Positions 18,083 to 27,370 of a stretch of DNA of 64,000 nt are shown one piece after another (position 1 is the stretch's first letter; each line of letters starts with the position of its first letter). The notes beneath the pieces were generated by a model. It saw only the letters and a program-made list of their open reading frames with translations, ran no database searches and was not told where the DNA came from. A program made the position numbers and the translations under genes. This DNA comes from Rhodospirillales bacterium (GTDB lineage Bacteria; Pseudomonadota; Alphaproteobacteria; SMXQ01): assembly GCA_018666775.1 (NCBI GenBank), contig JABIXC010000017.1, forward strand, positions 577,451-641,450, written 5' to 3'.

Positions 18083-19247
18083 CTGACTTCGAAGCTTTAG
18101 CAACACGGGCCTGTCCAGTTGAGACTTCCATTTTGATAATGTCATTATGGGCATCGTCTCTTCTGGTGCCATAAGGATCATTGCCGGCCTCCACTTCGTC
18201 AATCTGTTCACGAAGCAATTGGCGGTAAAGTGCAATGCCCTTATCGGCCACGCCAAGATTTTCACGGCTGCGATCCGTAATGGGCCCCTGGCTTTCCCAT
18301 GCCATGGCATCATGGGATGCAAAGCTGTTCATGTGGTAAACGCCTTCTTCATCCGTTAACGGTGGCACATTTTCAAAGGGCACCACATCGGGCTGGGGCA
18401 CCGGTGAACCATCCTCGTTTGGTGTAAACTGATAGCGAATGATCTGGGTATGGGTATCATCAACCGGCAGGCGCATATGCATTACCAGATGTTCACGTTG
18501 TGGTGACAACAGCATGTTTGGGAAAACCAGCGGGTGGCCAACTTCCTGTTCTGCATCATCGCCACCATAGATGCGCTGTTTCGTTACACCGCACCAGCCA
18601 TCTTCCTTGACGATATCAAAATTTACTTTTTCAATAGGACGATAATAATACGAACCCGATGCGCCCTTCCCTTTAAGAACAAGGGTGTGCGCATGAAGAT
18701 AATAGGTGTGGGTTGGATCAACAGAATTTTCCATCACCTGCAACCAGTTGCAATCTAACTCTGGCAAAATGAACACCGTACGCACCCCATCTTCGCGCAA
18801 CAGATTATTCCAGCGCGGCAGCAAAGGTGGATCGCCCGGGCCCATATAGGTGAAGATCACACCGCCCATGGCCTGAACCGGATAGGATTTTTGACGCGCA
18901 TTCAGATTTTTGGGGGCGTCGTCGTCTTCAAATGGCATTTCGATACATTCGCCAGAGCAATCAAATTTCCAGCCGTGATAGGCACAGCGCAAACCATCAT
19001 CTTCAATAAAGCCATAAAGGAGTGATGCGCTGCGGTGGCAACACTGTTCTTCAATCAGGCCAAGATTACCCCGGCCGTCGCGAAATAAAACCAGATCTTC
19101 ACAAAGGGCGCGCACTTTTCTCTTAGGCGTCTCCTCTGTTAATTCAGCCTCAGCAGCAATGGGCTGCCAATACCGACGCAACATTTCGCCAGCCGGCGTA
19201 CCTGGACCGACTCGTGTCAGACGCTCATTTATCTCATTTGATAACAT
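18066..19247 (-). CDS. Rieske non-haem iron oxygenase, alpha subunit (phthalate-dioxygenase type), copy 1
   Basis: A 393-residue ring-hydroxylating oxygenase. The Rieske [2Fe-2S] ligands are C69, H71, C88 and H91 (CCH...CAYH; the usual CPH Pro is replaced by Cys70). The mononuclear iron site is in NSVDPTHTYYLH, giving His180 and His185. The architecture and N-terminus TRVGPGTPAGEMLRRYW match the phthalate 4,5-dioxygenase/VanA-like group, which hydroxylate or demethylate aromatic acids using a separate reductase. No reductase gene is in the window. It is the last gene of the long catabolic operon and is paralogous to the copies at 26161 and 37930. Confidence 0.9.
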   Translation of the reverse strand: MLSNEINERLTRVGPGTPAGEMLRRYWQPIAAEAELTEETPKRKVRALCEDLVLFRDGRGNLGLIEEQCCHRSASLLYGFIEDDGLRCAYHGWKFDCSGECIEMPFEDDDAPKNLNARQKSYPVQAMGGVIFTYMGPGDPPLLPRWNNLLREDGVRTVFILPELDCNWLQVMENSVDPTHTYYLHAHTLVLKGKGASGSYYYRPIEKVNFDIVKEDGWCGVTKQRIYGGDDAEQEVGHPLVFPNMLLSPQREHLVMHMRLPVDDTHTQIIRYQFTPNEDGSPVPQPDVVPFENVPPLTDEEGVYHMNSFASHDAMAWESQGPITDRSRENLGVADKGIALYRQLLREQIDEVEAGNDPYGTRRDDAHNDIIKMEVSTGQARVAKASKSEKVEA

Positions 19248-19358
19248 CTTATTTCCTTCCTACCTGGCAATGCAGGGAATTGACCCATGTTTGCACGTTG
19301 TGTCTCCGCCATGTGTCAGAGCCTTGTTTGCGGCCCTTTTACTTATTGTCCCTATTTT

Positions 19359-20015
19359 CTATGATCCAGTGCCATCCGTCCACCCATACATATCAAGGGT
19401 CCGCTGGCCTGCCTTAATATCCTCAATAATCGCCAATTCCTTGGCTTCCCGGGCTTCCGATGCCCCAAGGGCTGTTTCAATATTGGCTTGCGCCACCACG
19501 ACAACCCCATCGCGGTCTCCGACCACCAAATCACCCGGGTTCACCAGGACATCGCCCATCGTGATGGGCAAATTGACCCCACCGCCTTCTTCTTTCAGGG
19601 TTCCGCGAATGGCAAGACCACGCGAAAAAACCGGAAACCCGATTTCTTCCAACAGATCAGCATCACGAACACAGCCATTAATAACCATGCCGCCCAATTT
19701 ACACATGGTCGCGGCATGGGCCATGATTTCCCCAAAATATCCCGCTTCATACCCATCACCCACATCAACAACCAGAACATCACCTGGACGCGCCCGATAA
19801 ATGGCGCGGTGAAGATTGATGTTGTTGATCGGCTTGGCCTTCACCGTCACCGCCGGGCCACAAAGGACCATGCCGGGAATCACCGGTTTCAAGATCGCAG
19901 GCAACGCACCGATGCGTCCCATGGCCTCATGAATGGTCGCTGAGGGCAAGACACGGGCGCGTGCAAGAAGTGCCGGGTCTGGCCTTTGAAAATCATCAAG
20001 ATTGCGGGTCATCAT
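19359..20015 (-). CDS. RraA-type aldolase (4-carboxy-4-hydroxy-2-oxoadipate aldolase-like), copy 1
   Basis: A 218-residue RraA-fold protein. It has GDVLVVDVGDGYEAGYFGE and the catalytic NGCVRD segment. The Arg-Asp pair is characteristic of pyruvate aldolases such as LigK/ProA, whereas E. coli RraA has Arg-Gln. Such enzymes cleave 4-carboxy-4-hydroxy-2-oxoadipate to pyruvate and oxaloacetate and decarboxylate oxaloacetate. This copy is nearest the LigK type by its N-terminus and length. It is preceded by two further paralogues with 5-base gaps. Confidence 0.83.
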   Translation of the reverse strand: MMTRNLDDFQRPDPALLARARVLPSATIHEAMGRIGALPAILKPVIPGMVLCGPAVTVKAKPINNINLHRAIYRARPGDVLVVDVGDGYEAGYFGEIMAHAATMCKLGGMVINGCVRDADLLEEIGFPVFSRGLAIRGTLKEEGGGVNLPITMGDVLVNPGDLVVGDRDGVVVVAQANIETALGASEAREAKELAIIEDIKAGQRTLDMYGWTDGTGS

Positions 20016-20020
20016 AAAAC

Positions 20021-20665
20021 CTATTTTCTTTGTAACTGGTGATAGCCGTGTTTAACCCGTGCCTCATCAAGGCGGGTGCCGGATTTAACCTCGTTAATAA
20101 TGCCATCTTCTGCAACAGACACGGCCTCGGCAATTTCAAGAATTTCGGATTCTTTTTCTTGTGGGATAACGATAATGCCGTCATCGGTGCCCATAACAAT
20201 ATCACCGGGGCGCACCTGAACATCACCTAATGATACTGGCACGTTGGTTCCCTCAACCTGAACACGGTCTTTACCGGTGCGCATAAACCGTCCACGGCTA
20301 AAGATGGGATAACCCACCTCTAGTGATCCAGCGACATCACGGCAAACACCATGGATCACGGTGCCTGCAATATTGCGCTGTTTGGACACCGTTGTCAGAA
20401 TGTCACCCCAAACCGTGCAATCCAGACGGCCACCATTGTCCAGCACCACCACGCCCCCTTCAGGCACATCATCGATGTAATCACCGACGGTGCCTTTGGT
20501 TACGCCAACGGGGATATATTTAATGGTAAATGCACGACCAACCATGTGATGGCCATCGGCTATGGGGCCAATGCCCTGGGCCATGCCATGCAAGCCCAAT
20601 TTATCCATGGCATCCGACACGGCTGCTGATGAAAGTTTCTTGAAGCCCTCTACGACGTCATCCAC
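20021..20665 (-). CDS. RraA-type aldolase, copy 2 (GTG start)
   Basis: A 214-residue RraA-family protein with DAMDKLGLHG near residue 20, a VVLDNGGRLDCTVWGDILT core and the IHGVCRD catalytic pair. It starts with GTG at 20663-20665, with AAGGA upstream. The gap to the preceding stop is 5 bases, consistent with coupled translation. Sequence differs strongly from copy 1, so it is not a recent duplicate and may act on a different 4-hydroxy-2-oxo acid. Confidence 0.82.
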   Translation of the reverse strand: MDDVVEGFKKLSSAAVSDAMDKLGLHGMAQGIGPIADGHHMVGRAFTIKYIPVGVTKGTVGDYIDDVPEGGVVVLDNGGRLDCTVWGDILTTVSKQRNIAGTVIHGVCRDVAGSLEVGYPIFSRGRFMRTGKDRVQVEGTNVPVSLGDVQVRPGDIVMGTDDGIIVIPQEKESEILEIAEAVSVAEDGIINEVKSGTRLDEARVKHGYHQLQRK

Positions 20666-20670
20666 AAGCG

Positions 20671-21342
20671 TTATCCTTTTTTCTCATTATCCAGCATTTG
20701 TTCATAACCACCGGTTTCCATAATTTCAACGATGCTCCGGCCCTTGCGTACGGCGTCTGCCATGCGCGTTTCGCGGGCGGCAATATCCTCGCCAGCGGCA
20801 ATCACTTCTTCGGCCCTGTCCTGGGGCACGATGATGGTCCCGCTGCCATCTGCCACCACGTAATCACCGGGGGTTACCGTGATATCGGCAAAGTTGATGG
20901 CTTCGTTGATGGTATCCTGCATCACCCGGCCCCGGGCAGTAATGGGCACCACAGCCCGGGCATAGACCGGGAATTTCACTGCGGCACTGTCGTCGATATC
21001 GCGACATGCCCCATCAATGACAATGCCAGCCAATCCCTTGGTTGATGCTGCCAGAGACAACAATCCACCCCAGCCCGGCACATCAACGCGCCCGGACAGT
21101 TCCATCACCAAAACATCACCGGCCTCTGCCGCTTCGATGGCTTCGGTGCCAAGATGGCGGGTGGGTTTTTCATCGCCTTGGGGCTTCAATTTCAGGGTCA
21201 CGGCCCGGCCACAAATGCGGCCACACGCCCACATTGGCCGGATACCAAGGGTTGCGCCCTTAATTCCGACGCGATCAAGCGCATCAGATACCGTGCAGGC
21301 ATCCAGTTTTTCCAGTCGTTCCACCAATGCGTCTCTTGCCAT
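20671..21342 (-). CDS. RraA-type aldolase, copy 3
   Basis: A 223-residue RraA-family protein with DALDRVGIKGATLGIRPMW, the GDVLVMELSGRVDVPGWGGLL core and IDGACRD catalytic pair. It is closer to copy 2 than to copy 1 in the first 40 residues. It sits immediately downstream of the LigB-like dioxygenase gene (18-base gap). Three consecutive aldolase-type genes suggest either a multi-substrate lower pathway or a hetero-oligomer. Confidence 0.82.
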   Translation of the reverse strand: MARDALVERLEKLDACTVSDALDRVGIKGATLGIRPMWACGRICGRAVTLKLKPQGDEKPTRHLGTEAIEAAEAGDVLVMELSGRVDVPGWGGLLSLAASTKGLAGIVIDGACRDIDDSAAVKFPVYARAVVPITARGRVMQDTINEAINFADITVTPGDYVVADGSGTIIVPQDRAEEVIAAGEDIAARETRMADAVRKGRSIVEIMETGGYEQMLDNEKKG

Positions 21343-21360
21343 TACCCTAAATCCTTAATG

Positions 21361-22272
21361 TTATTTTTGTTCCCAATATGCAAATCCCATGGCGCAGCCA
21401 ACGCCATTGGCGTTGCGATAACACGGCACGTAATCAATCATCTTAGCACCCTGTCCCGCAATGGCCGCAACGGCGATCCAGTTGCGCAATTCCGATGTAC
21501 CATGAACCAGATCACTGGCAGGCATGGCCTTGAAATAATCTGGATCAAAACGCTCTAACGCATCGATAAAAGCCTGATCCAGTGCTTCATTGATCTTTGT
21601 GTGGCTCAACCCACCGGAAGCAATGACCACAATGCGATCTGCCTTGTCACTTTGGCGCAATGCAGACCCAAGGGCAGCCCCAAAATCATAACAGCGCGCG
21701 GCCGTTGGTGCTGGATCATAAAACGTGTTCAACATGACCGGAACAACCCTGCGGTTAGGATTGGGTTTGGGCATCAGATAATGTAGCGGCCGCCCGAAGG
21801 CATGGCCAAGCCCCGCTTCGTACCGGGTATGGCGGGACCAGGCAGGATCGAACCCCTCATCCATCAAGGTATCAACCAGTTCCAGGGCCAAGTCGCTCTG
21901 CATGGGATAGCGTTCTGTTTGATCAACCGGGTTTTCGCCCAGATAGTGGAATTTACGACCCGCATCTGCTTCATCCCCAATAAAGATCGTAAACGGCGGG
22001 GTGTTGTCTGCCTGTATGTTTTCTTCCTGATCATCACCTACAATGACCACAACATCGGGCGCCCAATCATCCAGTTTGGTTTTCAGGGCCGCAATGGCGT
22101 CTTGGCAGCGTTTTTCCTTGGCCAAGAAGACATCATCGCCCAGTTCATTTTCAATTCCCGATGGGGGATTAAAGGGTGGCCTGACACGATCAGGCAAATC
22201 CCCCCATTGCAACGCGGGCATCAACAGCTGCGGCGAATGAGACATTCCAAGACAACCAACAATTTCAGCCAT
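21361..22272 (-). CDS. Class III extradiol ring-cleavage dioxygenase (LigB family), copy 1
   Basis: A 303-residue LigB-fold protein. The iron-ligand His12 lies in GMSHSPQLLMP, and the second-shell catalytic His lies in ASGGLSHTKINEALDQ. VVIVGDDQEENI is a further conserved strand. The family cleaves protocatechuate or related dihydroxybenzoates next to the hydroxyls. LigB proper works with a small LigA subunit; no such gene is seen nearby, so this belongs to the stand-alone type. It is paralogous to 29201 (same length), bracketing the operon. Confidence 0.87.
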   Translation of the reverse strand: MAEIVGCLGMSHSPQLLMPALQWGDLPDRVRPPFNPPSGIENELGDDVFLAKEKRCQDAIAALKTKLDDWAPDVVVIVGDDQEENIQADNTPPFTIFIGDEADAGRKFHYLGENPVDQTERYPMQSDLALELVDTLMDEGFDPAWSRHTRYEAGLGHAFGRPLHYLMPKPNPNRRVVPVMLNTFYDPAPTAARCYDFGAALGSALRQSDKADRIVVIASGGLSHTKINEALDQAFIDALERFDPDYFKAMPASDLVHGTSELRNWIAVAAIAGQGAKMIDYVPCYRNANGVGCAMGFAYWEQK

Positions 22273-22308
22273 TATAGCCCCCTATACTCCTTTGATGATT
22301 CCTTGATT

Positions 22309-23178
22309 CTAAAATGGGATATCTCCACCGATTGACGTCCGATGCAGATGGCGGATGCCCGGTGGCACAATTCCCCCACAGGCAAGATGAATGGTCGCCC
22401 GATTATCCCAGAAAACCAGATCACCCTTGCGCCATTGATGTTGAAAAATAAATTCAGGGCTAATTTGATGGGCAAACAATTTATCCAGCAACGGCTGCGC
22501 TTCATCTTCTTCCATGTCTTCGATAGAGACAGTAAACCGGGGCGACACAAACAATGCCTTGCGGCCGGTTTCTGGGTGGGTACGCACAACGGGATGGACG
22601 GAATCGGGCACCGGGATGCTGTAATATTCATTTAAATCGCGATCAAATTCCTTTGATGGCGTGGCGCGCCAATTGCGCCTGCGGTCCCGCACATGGGTGG
22701 CTTTCAGGCCATCGATTTTGTGCTTTGTTTCATCATCCAATGTTTCATATGCTGTATACATATTGGCCCATGCCGTATCGCCGCCCCCTTTTTCGGGAAC
22801 CTGCAACGCATGCAGCAAAGACCCCATGCTGGGCCTTTCCGCATAGGTCAGATCAGAATGCCAGATATCACCTGCATAAGCCGAAGTGGCGCCAACAGTT
22901 TTTCCATCTTCTCCCACTTCGTTAGACAGGATCAACACAGGGGGGAAATCGGGATGCAAAAATTCACCGGACACCCGAACAACCAATTCGCCAAACCGTT
23001 GGCTGAAGGCAACCTGTTCGCCCGGCGAAAAATCTTGATCGCGAATAACCAAAACAAGGTTTTCGTTCAAGGCATTGCGAACGTCCTCAAGGGTTGCATC
23101 ATCGACTTGGCCAGACAAATCTATGTCGGTGATTTCCGCCCCCAGGGCATCGGATAACTTATTAATCTTTAATCCCAT
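22309..23178 (-). CDS. TauD/TfdA-family Fe(II)/2-oxoglutarate dioxygenase
   Basis: A 289-residue cytoplasmic oxygenase with the iron facial triad visible as H107 and D109 (DIWHSDLTY) and a distal His in RHLHRTSIGG near residue 279. Thr/Arg around this segment bind 2-oxoglutarate. Family members hydroxylate taurine, aryloxyalkanoates, alkyl sulfates or similar acids. GGAG lies upstream of the ATG. It sits between the permease and LigB-like genes in the catabolic operon and may release the aromatic acid from an ether or sulfonate precursor (inference). Confidence 0.88.
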   Translation of the reverse strand: MGLKINKLSDALGAEITDIDLSGQVDDATLEDVRNALNENLVLVIRDQDFSPGEQVAFSQRFGELVVRVSGEFLHPDFPPVLILSNEVGEDGKTVGATSAYAGDIWHSDLTYAERPSMGSLLHALQVPEKGGGDTAWANMYTAYETLDDETKHKIDGLKATHVRDRRRNWRATPSKEFDRDLNEYYSIPVPDSVHPVVRTHPETGRKALFVSPRFTVSIEDMEEDEAQPLLDKLFAHQISPEFIFQHQWRKGDLVFWDNRATIHLACGGIVPPGIRHLHRTSIGGDIPF

Positions 23179-23213
23179 TTAATAGTCTCCTTCCCGCTTG
23201 GCTATTTGCGCCA

Positions 23214-24965
23214 TCAACTTTTCTGGATATTTGTACCACGGCCAAATCCAAACAGGCGCAATCCCATGGTTATCAGCAACAGGCCAATCAACATCAATGT
23301 GCCAATGGCGGCCACAATTTCTATGTGCCCGTGGTCCCATTCATTCCAGATTAACACAGCCAGAACCTGATTTTCAGGGCCTTGATAGAGGATCAACGGC
23401 ATACCGGCGATTCGGATCACATGCAGCATGACCCAAATCCACACCCCGGCCAAGGCAGGCATTAACAGCGGCATAAAAACCTTGCGCATGGTACGCCAGA
23501 CCGTTGCCCCGCTGGTGTAAGCGGCCTCTTCCAGCTCTTTATGAAGCTGTAACAATGCGGCATTCATGGCCCGGGTGCCATAGGCAATGAAGCTCAGGAT
23601 AAACCCGATGCAGATGCTCCAGACCGTCCCGTAGATGTTAATTGACGTCCATTGGTCGATCTTCAGGAACATCCAGATGAAGGCGACCCCCATGACAATT
23701 CCCGGTATGGCATGGGGCATGAAGGAAAGCTGATCCAACAAACGCCTGCCCCAGAATTTAGAACGCACTACCACCATAGAAATCAGGAATGAAAAGACCG
23801 TGGTCACCGTAGAAGAAATAACCACCAGCAAAAACGTGTTCCATAACACCGTCCCGATGATGGGGTCTTGGCTGAGTTTTACATAATGCCTGAAGGTCAG
23901 TTTTCCCAACACTTCCCATGACGGTTCCTGCAGGTATGGCAACAGCGATGTGTATACCAGCACCAAAAGTGGCAACAGGACTGAGAGCACCAGAAAAGAC
24001 ACAACCAAGCCAATCGCTAGCCCACGCCAACGCCCCAACTCCATCAGTCTGGGCCGGTACCCTTTTCCAGTAACAATGGTAAAGCGTTCAGACTTGCTGA
24101 TCATGCGTGCATAGAAAAATGTCGTTACCACCGCGATCACAAGATAGAGCATGGATAAAGCATTGGCTTGACCGTAAGCGGGAAGCGCACTTTGTGTGTT
24201 AATGATACTGTAGACCTTTGTGCTGAAGACATAAATCCCACCGGGCAACCCCAGCACTCCGGGCACTTCAAACACTTCCAGCGCGGTCATCGCCTGATAA
24301 ATAATAACGGCCACTATCCCCGGGGCCATCAGGCGGAGGGTTACCTTGCGCAAGGTCGATGCAGGCCCTGCACCCGACATAAAGGATGCTTCTTCCAAAG
24401 TAGGGTCCATGGAGCGCAACAAGGGTACAAGCATCAAAAATGCCGTGGGCACCAAACGCAGGCCTTCGACAAAAATAATCCCGCCAAGGGAATAAACATT
24501 GATCCGCCCAATCCCCAGGACATCATCAAAGAAAACATTCAAATACCCAATGCGCGGGCTTAAAAGCAGCACCCACGCCATGGCCTGAAGCATTCCCGGC
24601 ATGGCCAGCGTCATGGGGACGCCAGCATAGATCCACATTTTTCCGGGAATATCGGTCCGTTCCACCATCCACGCCAACATTGCCGCCAGCGTAATACCAA
24701 AAATAACACTGCCCGTGACATAAACAGCCGTGTTGTAGAACAGTTTATAGGTGCTCGGGTCCCACCAAACTTCTTCGTAGTTATCGAGCCCCAGGGTATC
24801 GAAGCTGAAATCCGTTGGCAGGTCCGCCATTGAAAAACTGCCAAGGACCAGAAACACCAGAGGGATCACAACACCAATGAACACCAGAAAGAAAATCAGG
24901 TGGTGCCAAACCGACAGCAAGGACAGCCGACCAAAAAGTCTGGAAAGGGTGTTTATTAAATTCAT
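23214..24965 (-). CDS. ABC transporter permease, two fused domains, without adjacent ATPase
   Basis: A 583-residue inner-membrane protein with twelve or so hydrophobic segments in two BPD permease halves. EAA-type loops are LEEASFMSGAGPASTLRKVT and EEAAYTSGATVWRTMRKVFM. It is homologous in layout to the permease at 6995 but lies inside the aromatic operon, directly after the Gfo/Idh/MocA gene (18-base gap). No ATPase or receptor gene adjoins it. The family-1 receptors at 12336 and 14922 and the ATPase at 5840 are plausible partners (inference). Confidence 0.88.
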   Translation of the reverse strand: MNLINTLSRLFGRLSLLSVWHHLIFFLVFIGVVIPLVFLVLGSFSMADLPTDFSFDTLGLDNYEEVWWDPSTYKLFYNTAVYVTGSVIFGITLAAMLAWMVERTDIPGKMWIYAGVPMTLAMPGMLQAMAWVLLLSPRIGYLNVFFDDVLGIGRINVYSLGGIIFVEGLRLVPTAFLMLVPLLRSMDPTLEEASFMSGAGPASTLRKVTLRLMAPGIVAVIIYQAMTALEVFEVPGVLGLPGGIYVFSTKVYSIINTQSALPAYGQANALSMLYLVIAVVTTFFYARMISKSERFTIVTGKGYRPRLMELGRWRGLAIGLVVSFLVLSVLLPLLVLVYTSLLPYLQEPSWEVLGKLTFRHYVKLSQDPIIGTVLWNTFLLVVISSTVTTVFSFLISMVVVRSKFWGRRLLDQLSFMPHAIPGIVMGVAFIWMFLKIDQWTSINIYGTVWSICIGFILSFIAYGTRAMNAALLQLHKELEEAAYTSGATVWRTMRKVFMPLLMPALAGVWIWVMLHVIRIAGMPLILYQGPENQVLAVLIWNEWDHGHIEIVAAIGTLMLIGLLLITMGLRLFGFGRGTNIQKS

Positions 24966-24983
24966 AAAAAAACCAAATACCTG

Positions 24984-26168
24984 TTATGGAGATGGCATTT
25001 GATGGCGCATGCGCCGGGTGCGTCCATCCTTGCTGGAAGCCATGATCGCAAGGCAGACCTCCAAGGTTGCCTTGCCCCATCGCCCGTCTGGAAATACGTT
25101 CCGATTTTCAGCCAGCGCCGATGATAGTTCTCTCAATTCCGATTCACGACCATGGCCTTTAACGCAGGTTATTTCTTCACACCCATCTTCGGAATAAACA
25201 AAAACACCTTCCGGCGATTGGCGAATAACCCCATGGACACATGAAACAACCGTCAGCCCAAAAAATGGTTGGCGCTGCTTTTTGGGGTCTCTTTTTGGTT
25301 GGCGATGGACGGCAACGGAACTTTTTTGTTCCATATTTGCAGCACCCTTTAAGCGGGGTTTGCTGTTGAATTTACGACCCCCCGATTGCACATAACCGCT
25401 TTCGCCAATGCCCCAGGTCAAATCCGTAATGTCGAAATAGCCATAGCCATTGAAGGCCAACGTCGCTGCCGCACCATTTTCAAACTCCAAAAGCGCATTA
25501 AAATGCCCTTCGGTATCAAAATGCTTGTCCGCACGCCCGGTGATGCCGCGCACAGAACGCACCATGCCCCCACCTATAAAACGGACGATGTCTACCAAAT
25601 GCGGGCCTTGGCGATAAACCAGTCCACCGCCTTTGGTGGTGTCGAGTTCAGGGGCAAGACGGGGACGCTGCAACCAATCATTAAAATTCATTGCCTGAAT
25701 TTGGACCATATCCCCCAGCCGACCACTTTTGATGACTTCACGGATGGCACGAATGGGAGCTTGATAGATTTTTGAATGGCCCTGAAGAAGCCGCACCCCA
25801 TTTTTTTCTGCAGCCCGGATCATGCGGTCACATTCACGCAAATTAACCGCCATCGGCTTTTCACAAATGACATGTTTGCCATGGCGTGCGGCCATCACCG
25901 CATGTTCTGCATGAAACGTATTGGGGGTGGATATCCAAACCGCATCTACATCATCGCGTTTACAAAGCGCTTCGACGGAAGTTTCTGTGGGCCGATCATA
26001 GCGGCTTTCAAAATCCTGGCATGCATCCGCCCTGACATCCGCACCTGCGGCAAGCTCATATGGCAAGCCGTCCTGAAATGCTGGTAACACCTGAGATGAA
26101 GCAACCCCCAACCCGGCAATCCCAACCCGCAATTTACGTGTTGCCGCCCTTGATGTTCCTTTAGGCAT
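24984..26168 (-). CDS. Gfo/Idh/MocA-family dehydrogenase (phthalate dihydrodiol dehydrogenase-like)
   Basis: A 394-residue NAD(P)-dependent dehydrogenase. The Rossmann fold is at LRVGIAGLGVASSQVLPAF. The catalytic Lys motif is CEKPMAVNL, and GGGLVYRQGPHLVDIVRFIG is the conserved C-domain segment. In characterised phthalate pathways this family provides the 4,5-dihydrodiol dehydrogenase (Pht4), and in the protocatechuate 4,5 pathway LigC. It follows a Rieske oxygenase, so the dihydrodiol role is attractive. I place the start at the ATG at 26168; it overlaps the Rieske stop at 26161 by 8 bases, implying translational coupling. Confidence 0.85.
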   Translation of the reverse strand: MPKGTSRAATRKLRVGIAGLGVASSQVLPAFQDGLPYELAAGADVRADACQDFESRYDRPTETSVEALCKRDDVDAVWISTPNTFHAEHAVMAARHGKHVICEKPMAVNLRECDRMIRAAEKNGVRLLQGHSKIYQAPIRAIREVIKSGRLGDMVQIQAMNFNDWLQRPRLAPELDTTKGGGLVYRQGPHLVDIVRFIGGGMVRSVRGITGRADKHFDTEGHFNALLEFENGAAATLAFNGYGYFDITDLTWGIGESGYVQSGGRKFNSKPRLKGAANMEQKSSVAVHRQPKRDPKKQRQPFFGLTVVSCVHGVIRQSPEGVFVYSEDGCEEITCVKGHGRESELRELSSALAENRNVFPDGRWGKATLEVCLAIMASSKDGRTRRMRHQMPSP

Positions 26169-27330
26169 TGCCAGCCATTCGCTTGGCCCGGAATTCGCCC
26201 TGTTGATCTGACAGTTCAATGACAATCCGTTCATTAAGGGCTGGATCGCGGATCACACCGACAGGGTCTTGGCCGGCTTCCACTGCATCAATTTGTTCCC
26301 GCAACAGCTTTCGAAAATAAGCGATGCCACGGTCACCAGTTGCCAGAATTTCCCGTTCACGGTCCGTCACTGGGCCCTGTGTTTCCCACGCCATGGCATC
26401 TTGTGCCCCAAAGGTTTTGAAGTGGTATTCACCATCTTCATCTTTGAAATCTGGTGTACGGCTGACGATAATGTCATCCATAGGGACCTTGCTGCCATCT
26501 TCGGTTGGCGTGTATTGGCACCTGAAAATCTGGGTATGGGTATCATCCACAGGCACCCGAAAATGCATCATGACATTGGGATGGGGTGGCAATAGCAAAA
26601 TTGTGGGAAAGATCACCGGGTGACCGGGATTGTCTTCTAATGTTTCGCCTTCATAAATGCGCTTCTTGATGACACCTGCCCAATTCGATTCTTTCTTCAC
26701 CACAAAATCGATGCCTTTAATTTCGCGATAGTGAAAAGCACCATTATCCTTTCCCTGAAGGGTCAGGCTGTGGGCATGCAGAAAATAGGTGTGCGTTGGA
26801 TCAACGGAATTTTCCATCACCTGTAACCAGTTGCATTCCAGTTCAGGCAAGATGTGAATGACCCGTTCCACATCGTCGCGAACCAAAGCATCCCAGCGCG
26901 GCAACAACGGTGCCGGTGCCGGCCCCATATACGCAAACACAAGACCAGAGAGCACTTCAACAGGATAGGTCTTTGCTTTGACGCTTTTTTGCAAAGGAGA
27001 ATCATCGGGCTCGAACGGCATTTCAAGACATTCACCGGTGCAGTCAAATTTCCAGCCGTGATAGGGACACCGAATGCCATCTTCTTCGATGAAGCCATAC
27101 AGAAAGGAAGCGCTGCGATGGGGGCACTGTTCTTCAATAAGCCCCAAGCGGCCCTTACCGTCGCGATACAACACCAGATCTTCACCAAGAATCCGAACTT
27201 TTTTCTTCGGGTTCTCATCTGTTAAATCATCAACGGCAGCGATGGGATGCCAATAGCGGCGAAGCAATTCACCACCGGGTGTTCCTGGGCCAACGCTCGT
27301 CAGGCGTTCGTTTTCTGCATGGTTCAACAT
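26161..27330 (-). CDS. Rieske non-haem iron oxygenase, alpha subunit, copy 2
   Basis: A 389-residue ring-hydroxylating oxygenase. Rieske ligands are C69, H71, C88 and H91 (CPH...CPYH), and the mononuclear iron site is in NSVDPTHTYFLHAHS. It is strongly similar to the copy at 18066 along its full length, including GPVTDRERE and EQIDAVEAGQDP near the end. It overlaps the Gfo/Idh/MocA gene, the arrangement expected for a dihydroxylation/dehydrogenation pair. GAAGGAAGGGAC precedes the ATG. The electron-transfer reductase is not in the window. Confidence 0.92.
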   Translation of the reverse strand: MLNHAENERLTSVGPGTPGGELLRRYWHPIAAVDDLTDENPKKKVRILGEDLVLYRDGKGRLGLIEEQCPHRSASFLYGFIEEDGIRCPYHGWKFDCTGECLEMPFEPDDSPLQKSVKAKTYPVEVLSGLVFAYMGPAPAPLLPRWDALVRDDVERVIHILPELECNWLQVMENSVDPTHTYFLHAHSLTLQGKDNGAFHYREIKGIDFVVKKESNWAGVIKKRIYEGETLEDNPGHPVIFPTILLLPPHPNVMMHFRVPVDDTHTQIFRCQYTPTEDGSKVPMDDIIVSRTPDFKDEDGEYHFKTFGAQDAMAWETQGPVTDREREILATGDRGIAYFRKLLREQIDAVEAGQDPVGVIRDPALNERIVIELSDQQGEFRAKRMAGNA

Positions 27331-27370
27331 AACTCGTCCCTTCCTTCTTGTGCCTTCAATTTCTTAAGGC

